Below, piece after piece: positions 61,543 through 64,000 of a stretch of 64,000 bases of DNA. The translations under genes and the position numbers were made by a program. The stretch is from Seriola aureovittata (Eukaryota > Chordata > Actinopteri > Carangiformes > Carangidae), in contig NC_079376.1 of assembly GCF_021018895.1 (NCBI RefSeq), positions 18,264,001 through 18,328,000 on the forward strand, read 5' to 3'. Numbering within the stretch: position 1 is the stretch's first letter; each line of letters opens with the position of its first letter. Below the pieces are notes generated by a model, which saw only the letters and a list, made by a program, of their open reading frames with translations, was not told the origin of the DNA and did no database searches.

Positions 61543-63826
61543 CTAACTTTCTTTCTTTCCCACTGTGTTTTATTTTTTTTTGTCCTCTAGTGACATGTAC
61601 TGTTGAGTGCCTTACTCTCCTCATACTTAAAATGCTTAGCTTACCTGTTGGAGGAAAAAGCTTTCTCCCTGCCATGTCTCTCACATGGTGGCCCATTTAC
61701 AAAATATTTCTGCTACTGCTCCCCCACACTCATACCAAATGCAGAAATCCCATCTTACCATAAATAAACTGGAGTAGTGCAAAGATATTCAGTTTTGGTA
61801 CTGGTGGGTAATGGTTTATTCCTATGTCAAGTCAAACAAAATAAATTAAATTTTTTTCCACAGAAAAATTTCATGTGTAAATGTCTTACCTCCTATTAAA
61901 ATGTATTTTGTATATGTGTGTCTGTTTGTAATCAGGATGTTTTGAACACTATCATCCGCTCCTGCTCCCCTCGATTCTTCTTCCTCGGCCTGCCGGGCTT
62001 CACCATGCTGCTCGGAGATTTCATCACTGCTGCTGCGTGCGTCCTCAGCTCCTTCTCCCCAGAGGTACAAACACACTCTTAACATTCACATTTATTATAT
62101 GAATCAAACTGGGGTCCAAAAGAGTTGTTGAATGTTGTACATACTGACAGGTTTTGAGAAATGTCACTGAAGTATTATTTGTGGAGCCAACAATTAAAGA
62201 AACTTCCCCAAATAACAGTTGATCCTCAGTAACTGTCACATTCATTCACTCACTTGTGACTGATAGCTCTATGAATAACAATGTGCCCCTGTAATGATTT
62301 TCTTGAATTTTGCAGCTTTTTGACATTGAAAGGTTCCAATTGTTTTGTGAATTCTCGCAGAAATAAAACACAAAATAACACAAATGTTTGAAGCTTCTTT
62401 CAATTGTTTGGGAGGAAAGAAAATCAACAATGCAATTTGCAAATGTGGAAAAACTTAATACAACTCGTGTTTCACTGGACTTTAATGTAGAACTGAGCAA
62501 CTATGACTTAAAAAGAAAACGATTGTAAATGATTTTCGATCAGTATTGCCATTCAATCATTCATCACAATTACTCTTCCATTTTTGTTGCCTAAGTAAAT
62601 TTATTGAACAATTTAAATATTTAAATCCAAAGTCTGCAGCTGTATTTTGGAAGCAAAGACCTTTTTTTTTTTTTTTTTTTTTACAGATGAAACAAATTAC
62701 TGTGATTATTCAGGCAGCTTGAATAGAAAACGTGTCATTAAATGCATAAGAGCATAACATTTAAAGTGTTAATAAGATTCTTAGTCATGTTTAATTAACT
62801 GTGGAAACCTAAATGTGATTGCAGTAGTTATGGTCTTTAAACATAGTGAGCAATGCCATAAAACAAATGCAAACAGGTGATAGTTGCGAGTCCTATGCAC
62901 AATCTTTTGGAATTGTGTGCTATTGTACATTCACATGAACACACAGGCTTGTGATGTGAACATTTTAGAGGACTGTGACCTGATCTGGAACAATTAGGAG
63001 TGATTATGCTGTTAGACCAATAAGACAACCACCCTCTGTTAACTCATCGACAGTGTGCACAGTTTTAAACCTAAACACTGGCAAATTAATTTTGACTGTC
63101 TCTAAGTTCTTTACACAATATGACACTTGAGAGAAATCTATATGTGTTGTTATTTATTGTTTTGGTTGCCAGATAATTTCATATCTTTCATAACATAGAT
63201 TTATTATCTATTTTCACAGTAACAGCAACTCATCAGGTGCAACATGTACAATCTGCTTTAGAGCTGCTTCCATCACGCATTTAATTAGTCATGTTGTTGT
63301 CCAACGCCTACCATGTGTCAAGAGATTCTGCTGAACACCAGCAGAATCATGAATAAAGACTAAATTAATTCTGCTGGATCCCTCCAATCCTTTTTCCCCG
63401 GATAGTGTTCTTCCTGTTTCCAGGAAGTGGCTTGTTTTCATGTAGCTTTAGGGAATTCCTGACTTTTTCTTTTTTTTTCTCTCTCGTCTGTGGCAGGCTC
63501 CAAGGATGGAGGCTCAGACAGTCCTGGGCTCTCTGGTCTGTTTCCCCAACCTTTACCTTCAGATTCCTGTGCTGCAGCATGTGCCTGGCTCTGATGACAT
63601 TATTGTAGGCAATGAGGATATCAAGGTAAACATGTGCCACTCTAGGAATATGGTAATGACACATAAGAAAATCTGCATACTGCATTGTGGATCTAAACAT
63701 ATGTTGCTCTGCATTTAACATTAAGTTAAGTGGATGGACTAGATTGTGTTGTGTCTGTGTCATTCAGGATTATCTGGTCAACATCCTGCTGGAAACAGCA
63801 ACAAAGGAACACTGTGAAGGGGCCAG
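16819..63826 (+). CDS. ralgapa2: ralgapa2, Ral GTPase-activating protein alpha-2 subunit, 5' part (28 exons; 3' end beyond window)
   Basis: The joined exons encode the N-terminal two-thirds of a RalGAP alpha subunit. With a beta subunit (RALGAPB) this tuberin-like protein forms the cytosolic GAP that stimulates GTP hydrolysis by RalA and RalB; insulin/PI3K-Akt signalling restrains it in mammals (family knowledge). Exons: 16819-16924, 32915-33025, 33391-33440, 41473-41530, 43280-43323, 43907-44087, 44298-44413, 44957-45095, 45809-46017, 46763-47008, 47201-47383, 47771-47902, 48011-48159, 48275-48386, 48775-49012, 50054-50233, 52778-52924, 53317-53439, 54049-54134, 54257-54347, 54636-54809, 55660-55839, 56623-56816, 57004-57102, 57750-57905, 61936-62064, 63497-63625, 63768-63826. 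All introns are GT-AG and all phases agree. Paralogue 2 rather than 1 is chosen from the N-terminus ([20 protein letters not shown]) and exon 7 (PEEITPL then [18 protein letters not shown]). Human RALGAPA2 is about 1,873 residues as I recall it. The C-terminal Rap/Ran-GAP domain is not in the window. No frameshift or premature stop was seen. Confidence 0.95.
17044..17057. repeat. Perfect 14-bp palindrome in the 5' end of intron 1
   Basis: GTCACCGCGGTGAC equals its own reverse complement; it stops at flanking T and C, which do not pair. It lies 120 bases into intron 1 and might bind a dimeric factor. Confidence 0.6.
18567..18583. repeat. Poly-A tract
   Basis: Seventeen A residues in intron 1. 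Confidence 0.85.
25305..26199. mobile_element. Candidate non-autonomous DNA transposon, 895 bp, with internal hairpin
   Basis: The ends are matched 12-base inverted repeats: TTTAAAGTGGCA at 25305-25316 and TGCCACTTTAAA at 26188-26199. Near the left end, 25360-25402 forms a 20-bp perfect stem with a 3-base loop. I recognise no transposase; the weak open frame at 25743-26063 has no family similarity I know. No clear target-site duplication was found, so the family and exact limits are uncertain. A hAT-type assignment is only a guess. Confidence 0.5.
25360..25402. repeat. Perfect 20-bp stem, 3-base loop inverted repeat
   Basis: GCTATTGCCATTACATTGT, then TGC, then ACAATGTAATGGCAATAGC; the flanking T and A add one more pair. 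The arms are exactly complementary, which is unlikely by chance. Confidence 0.9.
29041..29125. repeat. Dispersed repeat fragment with T24 tract
   Basis: AAAGTCGCCAAGATTTGTCC and GTTGCTGGATTTGTCGCTAG precede 24 T residues (29088-29111). I recognise the repeated GTCGC-AA-TTTGTCGCTAGGG wording as a dispersed teleost repeat. Family name not known to me. Confidence 0.45.
29165..29357 (+). promoter_or_regulatory. Candidate internal promoter and first-exon-like segment in intron 1
   Basis: A CCAAT box (29175-29179), an inverted CCAAT (ATTGG, 29241-29245) and a palindromic E-box GTCACGTGAC (29231-29240) are followed by a less AT-rich stretch ending in a good donor, CTGAAAA|GTAAGA (intron would start at 29358). 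This would suit an alternative non-coding first exon spliced to exon 2. Nothing in the sequence proves transcription. Confidence 0.3.
32915..33025 (+). CDS. ralgapa2: ralgapa2 exon 2 (residues 36-72)
   Basis: Acceptor TTTTTCCACAG|AT and donor AAAG|GTGAGT bound a 111-bp exon, phase 1 to 1. It encodes [20 protein letters not shown] then [17 protein letters not shown], matching the family segment with the hallmark IYFIFYENF. It is followed 17 bases later by a 20-base T tract (33042-33061). Confidence 0.96.
33026..33390 (+). other. ralgapa2 intron 2
   Basis: 365-bp intron with a 20-base T tract at 33042-33061 close to the donor; otherwise nothing recognised. Confidence 0.85.
33391..33440 (+). 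CDS. ralgapa2: ralgapa2 exon 3 (residues 73-89)
   Basis: Small 50-bp exon, acceptor GTTTCAG|GG and donor GAA|GTAAGT, phase 1 to 0, encoding [17 protein letters not shown], a highly conserved stretch of RalGAP alpha subunits. Confidence 0.95.
35790..36785 (+). mobile_element. Decayed Tc1/mariner-type DNA transposon
   Basis: The text follows fish Tc1-like elements in order: AGTATTCACCCC near the left end (35832), CCTGTGTGTAATC, TGGTCTGATGAGGCCTAAAT (36283-36302), GTAAACCAAACACAACAGC, GGTGGCAGCATCATGATGTG (36422-36441, coding for the GG-S-M-W region of the transposase), CAGCAAGACGATGACCACAA (36545-36564, QQD-D), and ATTGAGAACTTAGG. The transposase frame is broken by stops and deletions and the right end is missing, so it is inactive. 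Limits are approximate. Confidence 0.85.
41075..41275 (+). repeat. Dispersed teleost repeat (copy B)
   Basis: AAAATGTCAGAAATCCAACT, TCCCAGAGCCCAAAGTGACT, TTGCCATTTTGCTTTAAAAA and GATCAATCGATTATCAAAAT, ending AGTTTCAGCTCTAAAAAG. Same family as the copies at 16.0 and 49.5 kb, with an internal deletion relative to them. Confidence 0.65.
41473..41530 (+). CDS. ralgapa2: ralgapa2 exon 4 (residues 90-108)
   Basis: 58-bp exon after an 8-kb intron; acceptor TTCTATTAG, donor ATAG|GTATGT, phase 0 to 1. Encodes [19 protein letters not shown]. The RWQFHSIG wording resembles RALGAPA1 while the rest of the gene is closer to RALGAPA2, as expected for a conserved segment shared by both paralogues. Confidence 0.95.
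41531..43279 (+). other. ralgapa2 intron 4
   Basis: 1,749-bp intron with T-runs at 42090-42108 and 42251-42276 and a long CA microsatellite at 42870-42954. No gene recognised. Confidence 0.85.
42870..42954. repeat. (CA)n microsatellite with one interruption
   Basis: 85 bases of CA broken once by CC at 42902-42903. Confidence 0.95.
43280..43323 (+). CDS. ralgapa2: ralgapa2 exon 5 (residues 109-123)
   Basis: 44-bp exon with a long T-rich acceptor (TTTTCTTCCAG) and donor AAG|GTAATG; phase 1 to 0. Encodes [15 protein letters not shown]. The family has KKLLHTGNS at this point. Confidence 0.95.
43384..43797. mobile_element. Candidate non-autonomous DNA transposon in intron 5
   Basis: Begins TAGGGATGTTCCTAACGACT and ends GTCGACTAATCACGCATATC CCT; the two ends are imperfect inverted repeats around AGGGATRT...GACTA/TAGTCGACTA. 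The middle AGGGGGGCTGTCATCTGCC stretch is familiar from a hAT-like fish repeat. It fills most of the 583-bp intron 5. Limits approximate, no target duplication confirmed. Confidence 0.5.
43907..44087 (+). CDS. ralgapa2: ralgapa2 exon 6 (residues 124-183)
   Basis: 181-bp exon, phase 0 to 1. Encodes [16 protein letters not shown], then [20 protein letters not shown] and a [18 protein letters not shown] tail. The leucine-rich amphipathic pattern is that of a HEAT/armadillo-like helical solenoid, the fold inferred for the N-terminal half of this family. Donor GATG|GTGAGG. Confidence 0.96.
44298..44413 (+). CDS. ralgapa2: ralgapa2 exon 7 (residues 184-222)
   Basis: 116-bp exon, phase 1 to 0, encoding [20 protein letters not shown] then [19 protein letters not shown]. 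This segment separates the paralogues: it follows the RALGAPA2 pattern ([19 protein letters not shown]) rather than RALGAPA1. The acceptor is a GAG-CAG tandem (44292-44297); I used the downstream CAG. Use of the upstream GAG would add one alanine. Confidence 0.95.
44414..44956 (+). other. ralgapa2 intron 7
   Basis: 543 bp, AT-rich; nothing recognised. Confidence 0.8.
44957..45095 (+). CDS. ralgapa2: ralgapa2 exon 8 (residues 223-268)
   Basis: 139-bp exon, acceptor CTGTCTGCCAG, donor TTAG|GTAAGC, phase 0 to 1. Encodes [20 protein letters not shown], then [20 protein letters not shown] and [16 protein letters not shown] and [14 protein letters not shown] are strong family signatures. Confidence 0.96.
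45096..45808 (+). other. ralgapa2 intron 8
   Basis: 713 bp with a 58-base TG run (45457-45514) preceded by a short TG run; otherwise nothing recognised. Confidence 0.8.
45443..45514. repeat. (TG)n microsatellite
   Basis: Short TG run, TCTGCT, then 58 bases of pure TG. Confidence 0.95.
45809..46017 (+). CDS. ralgapa2: ralgapa2 exon 9 (residues 269-338)
   Basis: 209-bp exon, acceptor TCTATCAG, donor CAG|GTGAGT, phase 1 to 0. Encodes [20 protein letters not shown], then the hydrophobic helix region [20 protein letters not shown], an alanine run (AAAA) and a tail ending [20 protein letters not shown] matches the vertebrate RALGAPA2 pattern; the Ala run is a local variation. Open frames on the opposite strand here are shadows of the coding sequence. 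Confidence 0.95.
46018..46762 (+). other. ralgapa2 intron 9
   Basis: 745 bp, AT-rich; nothing recognised. Confidence 0.8.
46763..47008 (+). CDS. ralgapa2: ralgapa2 exon 10 (residues 339-420)
   Basis: Largest exon in the window (246 bp, phase 0 to 0). The first half is low-complexity and charged ([15 protein letters not shown]), then come the conserved [33 protein letters not shown] and [17 protein letters not shown]. The Ser-rich part is a flexible loop between helical repeats in the family and a likely phosphorylated segment. Acceptor GGTGGCCAG, donor CAG|GTACAG. Confidence 0.95.
47201..47383 (+). CDS. ralgapa2: ralgapa2 exon 11 (residues 421-481)
   Basis: 183-bp exon, phase 0 to 0, acceptor CTTACTAAG, donor CAG|GTAAAA. 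Begins with the conserved [20 protein letters not shown] then [15 protein letters not shown], followed by an acidic, poorly conserved stretch ([11 protein letters not shown]) that leads into the Ser-rich regulatory segment in exon 12. Confidence 0.95.
47384..47770 (+). other. ralgapa2 intron 11
   Basis: 387 bp with a short TTA/ATT repeat at about 47508-47532; nothing else recognised. Confidence 0.8.
47771..47902 (+). CDS. ralgapa2: ralgapa2 exon 12 (residues 482-525) with Akt-type site
   Basis: 132-bp exon, phase 0 to 0. Encodes [20 protein letters not shown] and a tail [17 protein letters not shown]. The RRSSSW and GRTYSF motifs match the mammalian segment that includes a reported Akt-phosphorylated serine (about Ser486 in human, from memory); here the candidate serines are 490-492. 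Acceptor CAACAAG and donor CAG|GTCTGT are both weaker than average. Confidence 0.94.
48011..48159 (+). CDS. ralgapa2: ralgapa2 exon 13 (residues 526-574)
   Basis: 149-bp exon, phase 0 to 2. Encodes [20 protein letters not shown] then [20 protein letters not shown] and MEHTMNTQT, with the TGG for Trp split across the next intron. [14 protein letters not shown] is a firm family signature. It is bounded by a 108-bp intron upstream and a 115-bp intron downstream. Confidence 0.95.
48189..48228. repeat. Double poly-T tract filling intron 13
   Basis: T20 and T17 separated by AAC occupy about a third of the 115-bp intron. Confidence 0.95.
48275..48386 (+). CDS. ralgapa2: ralgapa2 exon 14 (residues 575-612)
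   Basis: 112-bp exon, phase 2 to 0, completing [18 protein letters not shown] and continuing [20 protein letters not shown]. The WEQML-LLRITE pattern is conserved. Acceptor GGTTCTGCAG, donor AGG|GTATGT. Confidence 0.95.
48387..48774 (+). other. ralgapa2 intron 14
   Basis: 388 bp with a short GT run near 48595; nothing else recognised. Confidence 0.8.
48775..49012 (+). CDS. ralgapa2: ralgapa2 exon 15 (residues 613-691)
   Basis: 238-bp exon, phase 0 to 1. Encodes [20 protein letters not shown], then [40 protein letters not shown] and [19 protein letters not shown]. This is the most conserved block of the N-terminal half. The basic, charged end ([11 protein letters not shown]) begins the regulatory linker. 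The donor is CGTG|GTGAGG, in the same place as in the human protein. Confidence 0.96.
49013..50053 (+). other. ralgapa2 intron 15
   Basis: 1,041 bp containing dispersed repeat copy C; the rest is AT-rich with no gene recognised. Confidence 0.8.
49445..49625 (-). repeat. Dispersed teleost repeat (copy C)
   Basis: CTAGTCGATTAATTGATTAG, ATCATCGATTAATTCAGTAA, TTGTTCCAGCTGTTCACAAA and AAACTGAATACCTTTTGGGT appear in the order expected for the reverse strand of the same repeat family as copies A and B. Confidence 0.6.
50054..50233 (+). CDS. ralgapa2: ralgapa2 exon 16 (residues 692-751) with two Akt-type sites
   Basis: 180-bp exon, phase 1 to 1. Encodes [12 protein letters not shown] (706-708 candidate serines) and [20 protein letters not shown]. 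RxRSxT with Thr732 corresponds to the mammalian site (about Thr715) reported as an Akt target, and RSFS to another (about Ser696); both are from memory. In mammals these phosphorylations weaken RalGAP action. Acceptor ATGTCAG, donor TCTG|GTAAGT. Confidence 0.95.
50968..51050. repeat. (TG)n-(TGCG)12-(TG)n compound microsatellite
   Basis: Twelve TGCG units (50985-51032) flanked by TG runs; alternating purine-pyrimidine throughout. Confidence 0.95.
51240..51540. promoter_or_regulatory. Candidate conserved intronic enhancer-like block
   Basis: About 300 repeat-free bases with dense homeodomain/POU words: GTGTAATTAATGCTCATTAA, TATGCATAAATAGG, GGCATAATTAAAG and TTATGCATGCAAAT (octamer-like). It has the texture of a developmental enhancer. 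Not tested by alignment. Confidence 0.35.
52778..52924 (+). CDS. ralgapa2: ralgapa2 candidate cassette exon 17 (residues 752-800)
   Basis: 147-bp segment with a strong pyrimidine tract, acceptor GATGGAAG and donor CAG|GTAAAG. It fits phase 1 at both ends, so it can be included or skipped without shifting the frame. It encodes [20 protein letters not shown], then [20 protein letters not shown] and NSACSHRLS. It sits exactly between the conserved exons 16 and 18. I do not find it in the human RALGAPA2 sequence I remember, so it is probably alternative or fish/paralogue specific. The alternative acceptor 4 bases on would hit a stop. Confidence 0.72.
52925..53316 (+). other. ralgapa2 intron 17
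   Basis: 392 bp; nothing recognised. Confidence 0.75.
53317..53439 (+). CDS. ralgapa2: ralgapa2 exon 18 (residues 801-841)
   Basis: 123-bp exon, phase 1 to 1, acceptor TCCTGGCAG, donor CCAG|GTATAT. Encodes [20 protein letters not shown] and [21 protein letters not shown] and RSSSTSDI are conserved in the family; the middle Glu/Gly-rich part is not. The linker here is disordered and Ser-rich. Confidence 0.94.
53440..54048 (+). other. ralgapa2 intron 18
   Basis: 609 bp, AT-rich with a short TA run near 53772-53784 and the palindrome AATATTGCAATATT at about 53713; nothing else recognised. Confidence 0.8.
54049..54134 (+). CDS. ralgapa2: ralgapa2 exon 19 (residues 842-870)
   Basis: 86-bp exon, phase 1 to 0, acceptor GCACTTCAG, donor GTG|GTGAGA. 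Encodes [20 protein letters not shown] and RRESNEPPV, a poorly conserved polar linker. Placement relies on the frame joining exons 18 and 20 and on the order in the mammalian linker. Confidence 0.85.
54189..54220. repeat. 12-bp stem inverted repeat in intron 19
   Basis: TACCCATACAAG and CTTGTATGGGTA are exact complements separated by 8 bases. It occupies a quarter of the 122-bp intron, 37 bases before the exon 20 acceptor. Confidence 0.85.
54257..54347 (+). CDS. ralgapa2: ralgapa2 exon 20 (residues 871-900)
   Basis: 91-bp exon, phase 0 to 1, acceptor ATTTCTAG, donor AAAA|GTAATA. Encodes [20 protein letters not shown] and [10 protein letters not shown]. It corresponds to mammalian ILVRRSSSPAEL and ends in a basic stretch. 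Confidence 0.9.
54422..54448. repeat. (TG)n microsatellite
   Basis: Short TA then TG run in intron 20. Confidence 0.8.
54636..54809 (+). CDS. ralgapa2: ralgapa2 exon 21 (residues 901-958)
   Basis: 174-bp exon, phase 1 to 1, acceptor CTCTACCCAG, donor GCAG|GTATTG. Encodes [20 protein letters not shown] then [24 protein letters not shown] followed by W-Q and an acidic DEEAD matches the mammalian linker (NEAELSMGPWQTCEED). Confidence 0.92.
54810..55659 (+). other. ralgapa2 intron 21
   Basis: 850 bp before candidate exon 22; nothing recognised beyond a pyrimidine-rich stretch at 55470-55660. Confidence 0.75.
55660..55839 (+). CDS. ralgapa2: ralgapa2 candidate cassette exon 22, His/Tyr/Pro-rich (residues 959-1018)
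   Basis: 180-bp segment, acceptor GTTTTATAG, donor TTGG|GTACTG, phase 1 to 1 and therefore skippable without a frameshift. It encodes a low-complexity [17 protein letters not shown] tract and then [19 protein letters not shown]. That end lines up with LDEKLHHSVLQTPDDLE, the segment in the same place in human RALGAPA1 as I remember it, just before the conserved AGGTLTGW block. The human RALGAPA2 sequence I recall lacks it. This supports a genuine, ancestrally shared exon, perhaps alternatively used. Confidence 0.72.
55840..56622 (+). other. ralgapa2 intron 22
   Basis: 783 bp, AT-rich with TCAAATTTTAATTTGATCAA, a short inverted repeat, near 55989-56010; nothing else recognised. Confidence 0.75.
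56623..56816 (+). CDS. ralgapa2: ralgapa2 exon 23 (residues 1019-1083)
   Basis: 194-bp exon, phase 1 to 0, acceptor ACTATACAG, donor AAG|GTAGGT. Encodes [20 protein letters not shown] then [20 protein letters not shown], and [19 protein letters not shown]. This starts the second conserved helical block. AGG-LTGWH and ILGDVN are family signatures. Confidence 0.96.
57004..57102 (+). CDS. ralgapa2: ralgapa2 exon 24 (residues 1084-1116)
   Basis: 99-bp exon, phase 0 to 0, acceptor GTGCTTACAG, donor AGG|GTATCA (weak). Encodes [20 protein letters not shown] and [27 protein letters not shown] and IPPLRM are strongly conserved. Confidence 0.96.
57103..57749 (+). other. ralgapa2 intron 24
   Basis: 647 bp; nothing recognised. 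Confidence 0.8.
57750..57905 (+). CDS. ralgapa2: ralgapa2 exon 25 (residues 1117-1168)
   Basis: 156-bp exon, phase 0 to 0, acceptor CTCCCTCAG, donor CAG|GTACAG. Encodes [40 protein letters not shown] and [25 protein letters not shown] is a family signature. Two CTCF-like motifs follow within 70 bases. Confidence 0.96.
57912..57971 (+). promoter_or_regulatory. Two tandem CTCF-like motifs just inside intron 25
   Basis: ACAGCAGGTGGCGC (57912-57925) and GCACTAGATGGCGC (57958-57971) each match the 14-base consensus CCASYAGRKGGCRS at 13 positions, in the same orientation and 46 bases apart, directly after the exon 25 donor. Pattern match only. Confidence 0.4.
58447..58490. repeat. (TG)n with GC/AT alternation
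   Basis: TG run followed by CGTGCATGCGCGTGCATGCA. Confidence 0.9.
58540..58900. promoter_or_regulatory. Candidate conserved intronic element
   Basis: GC-richer than its surroundings, begins with ACGTGATTAATTAAGG and contains GGCCAGGGGCCCAGAGTAGG and CAGGGGGCCAGAGCCAGGCT; no open frame with coding character on either strand. The contrast with AT-rich flanks suggests constraint. Not tested by alignment. Confidence 0.35.
59343..59588. mobile_element. MITE-like element, 246 bp, 32-base terminal inverted repeats
   Basis: The left arm (59343-59374) and the reverse complement of the right arm (59557-59588) agree over TAAAATAATGGCCTAAGTCA and, with a few mismatches, out to CGTCACC/CGACACC. ATAA flanks both sides (59339-59342 and 59589-59592), a possible target-site duplication. 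A partial third copy of the arm word, ATAATGGCCTATGTCAAAAG, lies inside (about 59490). No coding capacity. Family not identified. Confidence 0.8.
60803..60921. repeat. Compound TG minisatellite-like repeat
   Basis: TG runs separated by TTTGTCTGCG at 60841 and 60883 (42-base spacing) and TTTGTGTGCG at 60901. The long open frames here are artefacts of the repeat. Confidence 0.95.
61146..61169. repeat. (GT)n microsatellite
   Basis: 24 bases of GT. Confidence 0.9.
61502..61540. repeat. (CT)n microsatellite
   Basis: CT run with one TTT interruption. Confidence 0.9.
61936..62064 (+). CDS. ralgapa2: ralgapa2 exon 26 (residues 1169-1211)
   Basis: 129-bp exon after a 4-kb intron, phase 0 to 0, acceptor GTAATCAG, donor GAG|GTACAA. 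Encodes [20 protein letters not shown] then [33 protein letters not shown] and GDFI-AA are conserved. Confidence 0.96.
62065..63496 (+). other. ralgapa2 intron 26
   Basis: 1,432 bp; AT-rich with a T run (62662-62682) ending TTACAG that mimics an acceptor but is followed by no conserved frame. Nothing else recognised. Confidence 0.8.
63497..63625 (+). CDS. ralgapa2: ralgapa2 exon 27 (residues 1212-1254)
   Basis: 129-bp exon, phase 0 to 0, acceptor CTGTGGCAG, donor AAG|GTAAAC. Encodes [20 protein letters not shown] then [20 protein letters not shown] and [18 protein letters not shown] is an unmistakable family signature. Confidence 0.96.
63768..63826 (+). CDS. ralgapa2: ralgapa2 exon 28 (residues 1255-1273), last exon in window
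   Basis: 59-bp exon, phase 0 to 2, acceptor GTCATTCAG, donor CCAG|GTATGA. Encodes [19 protein letters not shown] with the Arg codon split across the next intron. The family continues with AR(C)-A-CSLG-W-CEEL in the next exon, which lies outside the window. Confidence 0.93.
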
Positions 63827-64000
63827 GTATGATTAGAAATATAATTTTTTTTGTTCCATTGCTTAGTCTTCATTTATTTTATCTAGTTTGATATGAATGT
63901 GTTTTTACATACCTTTTGTGTATGCGTAATACAATTTGAATAACTAATGGATACCAAGCATTTACTAAGAATATGTGCAATGCTTTTAAAGCCTATTTAC

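Larger units (their letters stand above)
57906..61935 (+). other. ralgapa2 intron 25 (4,030 bp)
   Basis: Holds two CTCF-like motifs at the start, a comparatively GC-rich repeat-poor block at 58540-58900, the MITE at 59343-59588, a repeat-free block at 60500-60680, and TG/CT microsatellites at 58447, 60803, 61146 and 61502. No nested gene seen. Confidence 0.85.

Noticed and set aside
62662..62695. T-rich tract ending TTACAG as an extra exon acceptor
   Set aside because: No conserved frame or donor follows, and exons 26 and 27 join in phase without it.
1..64000. CRISPR arrays, operons, tRNA or rRNA genes
   Set aside because: No spaced identical repeats, no ribosome-binding-site operon structure, and no tRNA or rRNA cores were recognised; the window is vertebrate.

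Overview
This is vertebrate genomic DNA, almost certainly from a teleost (ray-finned) fish. The evidence is a large GT-AG spliced gene, many CA/GT and CT microsatellites, a decayed Tc1-like transposon and several repeat families I know from fish genomes. There is no bacterial gene organisation, no viral gene, no CRISPR array, and I recognised no tRNA or rRNA gene.

The window holds one protein-coding gene, on the plus strand: the first 28 exons I can place of ralgapa2, the catalytic alpha-2 subunit of the Ral GTPase-activating protein complex (RalGAP). Coding starts at 16819 and the last exon in the window ends at 63826 in the middle of a codon, so the gene runs off the right edge. Exon phases join without a break over 3,821 coding bases (1,273 whole codons if both optional-looking exons are used, about 1,164 without them). 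That is roughly the first 60-65% of the protein: the helical N-terminal scaffold and the Ser-rich regulatory linker with its Akt-type sites. The C-terminal Rap/Ran-GAP catalytic domain lies beyond the window.

Layout. 1-16.6 kb: no gene recognised; upstream intergenic DNA with microsatellites, CTCF-like motifs and blocks resembling conserved non-coding elements. 16.6-16.9 kb: TATA-less promoter/5' leader and exon 1. 16.9-32.9 kb: 16-kb first intron holding an 895-bp inverted-repeat element with a 20-bp perfect hairpin, and a CCAAT/E-box cluster that could be an internal promoter. 32.9-41.5 kb: exons 2-4 with an 8-kb intron carrying a Tc1/mariner relic. 41.5-50.2 kb: dense exon block (exons 4-16). 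50.2-57.9 kb: linker exons 16-25, including two symmetric phase-1 exons (52778-52924 and 55660-55839) that look alternatively used. 57.9-64 kb: exons 26-28 separated by larger introns, including a 246-bp MITE-like element with long terminal inverted repeats.

The points most worth following are the two phase-1/phase-1 linker exons (the second encodes a His/Tyr/Pro-rich stretch whose end resembles the paralogue RALGAPA1), the MITE at 59343-59588, the hairpin-bearing element at 25305-26199, the possible intronic promoter near 29.2 kb, and the tandem CTCF-like motifs at 57.9 kb.
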